DNA from: Candidatus Gastranaerophilales bacterium | GTDB lineage: Bacteria; Cyanobacteriota; Vampirovibrionia; Gastranaerophilales; Gastranaerophilaceae | Assembly (NCBI GenBank): GCA_944324205.1 | Contig: CALUVK010000004.1 | Span: forward strand, 1 to 24,226 | DNA length: 24,226 nt | Reading direction: 5' to 3' | In this document: positions 23,484 to 24,226 of the stretch, piece after piece | How positions within the stretch are numbered: the stretch's first letter is position 1 | How the letters are laid out: each line of letters starts with the position of its first letter | Program-made: the position numbers and the translations under genes | Notes under the pieces: model-generated | The model's database searches: none | What the model was told of the DNA's origin: nothing | Seen by the model: the letters and a program-made list of their open reading frames with translations, nothing else

Positions 23484-24226
23484 CTATGCAATTTCTGCTC
23501 TTGTCTTTTGGGACAAATCCGAAGTTTTACTGTTAGGCAGATGAATTAATTCTGCCTGATTATCAATTTCAGCCTGCTTTTCTACCATTTCTTTGGTTAT
23601 TGTAAACTTGGTTATATCATGAGTTGTCGGAATATCATACATAACATCAAGCATTAATTCTTCTACTATAGACCTTAATGCTCTTGCTCCGGTCTTACGT
23701 TTTAGAGCTTTTTGAGCAATTAAATCCAAAGCTTCCGGCTCAAATTCCAAATCTACGCCATCCATTTCAAGCAGACATTTGTACTGCTTAATTATTGCAT
23801 TCTTAGGCTCTGTCAGAATCATCTTCAATGTCTTTTCATCCAAAGCATCAAGAACTGCATAGACAGGAATACGGCCTATAAATTCCGGTATCAAACCAAA
23901 CTTCAACAAATCTTCCGGCTGAAGTTTTTTAAGCATTCTTGAAGCTGCCTGTTCTTTTTCCGCTTGTGTAGGAGCCGATTTACCGAACCCGATTGAAGAA
24001 CCATCTTTTACACGGTGTTCTATAATTTTATCTAAATCAACAAACGCACCGCCTACTATAAACAGAATATTACTTGTATCTATCTGTATCATCTCCTGTT
24101 GCGGATGTTTTCTGCCGCCCTGCGGAGGGACATTTGAAATAGTACCTTCTATAAGTTTCAATAAAGCCTGCTGAACCCCTTCGCCGGACACATCTCTTGT
24201 AATAGATGTATTTTCAGATTTTCTTG
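23484..24226 (-). CDS. clpX: ATP-dependent Clp protease ATP-binding subunit ClpX, C-terminal part (5' end outside window)
   Basis: The frame is open to the right edge and encodes 246 residues. It covers the pore-loop-2 region TSITRDVSGEGVQQALLKLI, the stretch PPQGGRKHPQQEMIQIDT, FIVGGAFVDLDKII, the IGFG loop used for ClpP docking, PEFIGRIPVYAVLDALDE, and the sensor-2 segment KTGARALRSIVEELMLDVMY. All are highly conserved in ClpX, the AAA+ unfoldase that feeds ssrA-tagged and other substrates to ClpP. The zinc-binding N-domain and Walker A/B motifs lie beyond the window. A GTG inside DVSGEG should not be taken as the start, because upstream codons continue in frame with family sequence. Its TAG follows 4 bases after the shared terminator. 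Confidence 0.95.
   Translation of the reverse strand, partial: RKSENTSITRDVSGEGVQQALLKLIEGTISNVPPQGGRKHPQQEMIQIDTSNILFIVGGAFVDLDKIIEHRVKDGSSIGFGKSAPTQAEKEQAASRMLKKLQPEDLLKFGLIPEFIGRIPVYAVLDALDEKTLKMILTEPKNAIIKQYKCLLEMDGVDLEFEPEALDLIAQKALKRKTGARALRSIVEELMLDVMYDIPTTHDITKFTITKEMVEKQAEIDNQAELIHLPNSKTSDLSQKTRAEIA

Noticed and set aside
23484..24191. clpX taken as starting at an internal GTG
   Set aside because: Codons upstream of that GTG to the window edge continue the ClpX sequence (SITRD before VSGEG), so the gene is simply cut by the window.
1..24226. CRISPR arrays, tRNA genes, IS elements, integrase or toxin-antitoxin modules
   Set aside because: No regularly spaced repeats, no tRNA-like TTCRANNY-containing cloverleaf and no transposase or toxin-like frames were seen on either strand.

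Overview
The window reads as AT-rich chromosomal DNA from an uncultivated-type bacterium. My best guess is Gastranaerophilales / Vampirovibrionia (the non-photosynthetic, gut-associated sister group of Cyanobacteria). This rests on low GC, the combination of ScpAB, a rubrerythrin, DapF-type meso-DAP synthesis and NadB/NadC, and on short N-terminal tags of the 'MKV...PSFGR' kind that I associate with this group from memory. The placement is inference, not a search result. I see no tRNA, rRNA, CRISPR, IS element or phage module.

Layout. 1-77 is the 3' end of a rubrerythrin gene, closed by a hairpin terminator shared with a small Met/Gly/Tyr-rich protein gene (180-389, minus). A promoter at 552-580 drives scpA-scpB (648-2032), the chromosome condensation partners of SMC. 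Convergent to these is hisS (minus). hisS is divergent from dapF (plus), and dapF abuts malQ (minus), a 4-alpha-glucanotransferase. A 74-residue charged coiled-coil protein (6129-6353) faces away from malQ.

From 19110 down to 6354 runs a long minus-strand series: a 2305-residue, almost proline-free coiled-coil protein, a GlcD-type FAD oxidase, CutA, an HExxH metallopeptidase, a membrane-anchored TPR protein, and then nadB-nadC with its own promoter region. The first four are tightly packed (17-nt overlap, 9-nt gap, 28-nt overlap), as are nadB-nadC (11-nt overlap). The gaps either side of the TPR gene are 57 and 60 nt.

Divergent from the giant gene is spmA-spmB (plus), whose 3' end overlaps a zinc-ribbon protein gene (minus). 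After that come an 881-residue protein with N-terminal EF-hand-like loops and a C-terminal Ig-like (BIG2) domain, a strong bidirectional terminator, and the 3' part of clpX running off the right edge.

Most genes are ordinary housekeeping. The best candidates for something undescribed are the giant coiled-coil protein with its coupled neighbours, the EF-hand/BIG2 protein without a classical signal peptide, the possible shared N-terminal tag on malQ and the 74-residue protein, and a perfect 10-bp dyad straddling the nadBC promoter. The convergent genes are also packed unusually tightly: four of six convergent pairs abut or overlap at their stop codons.
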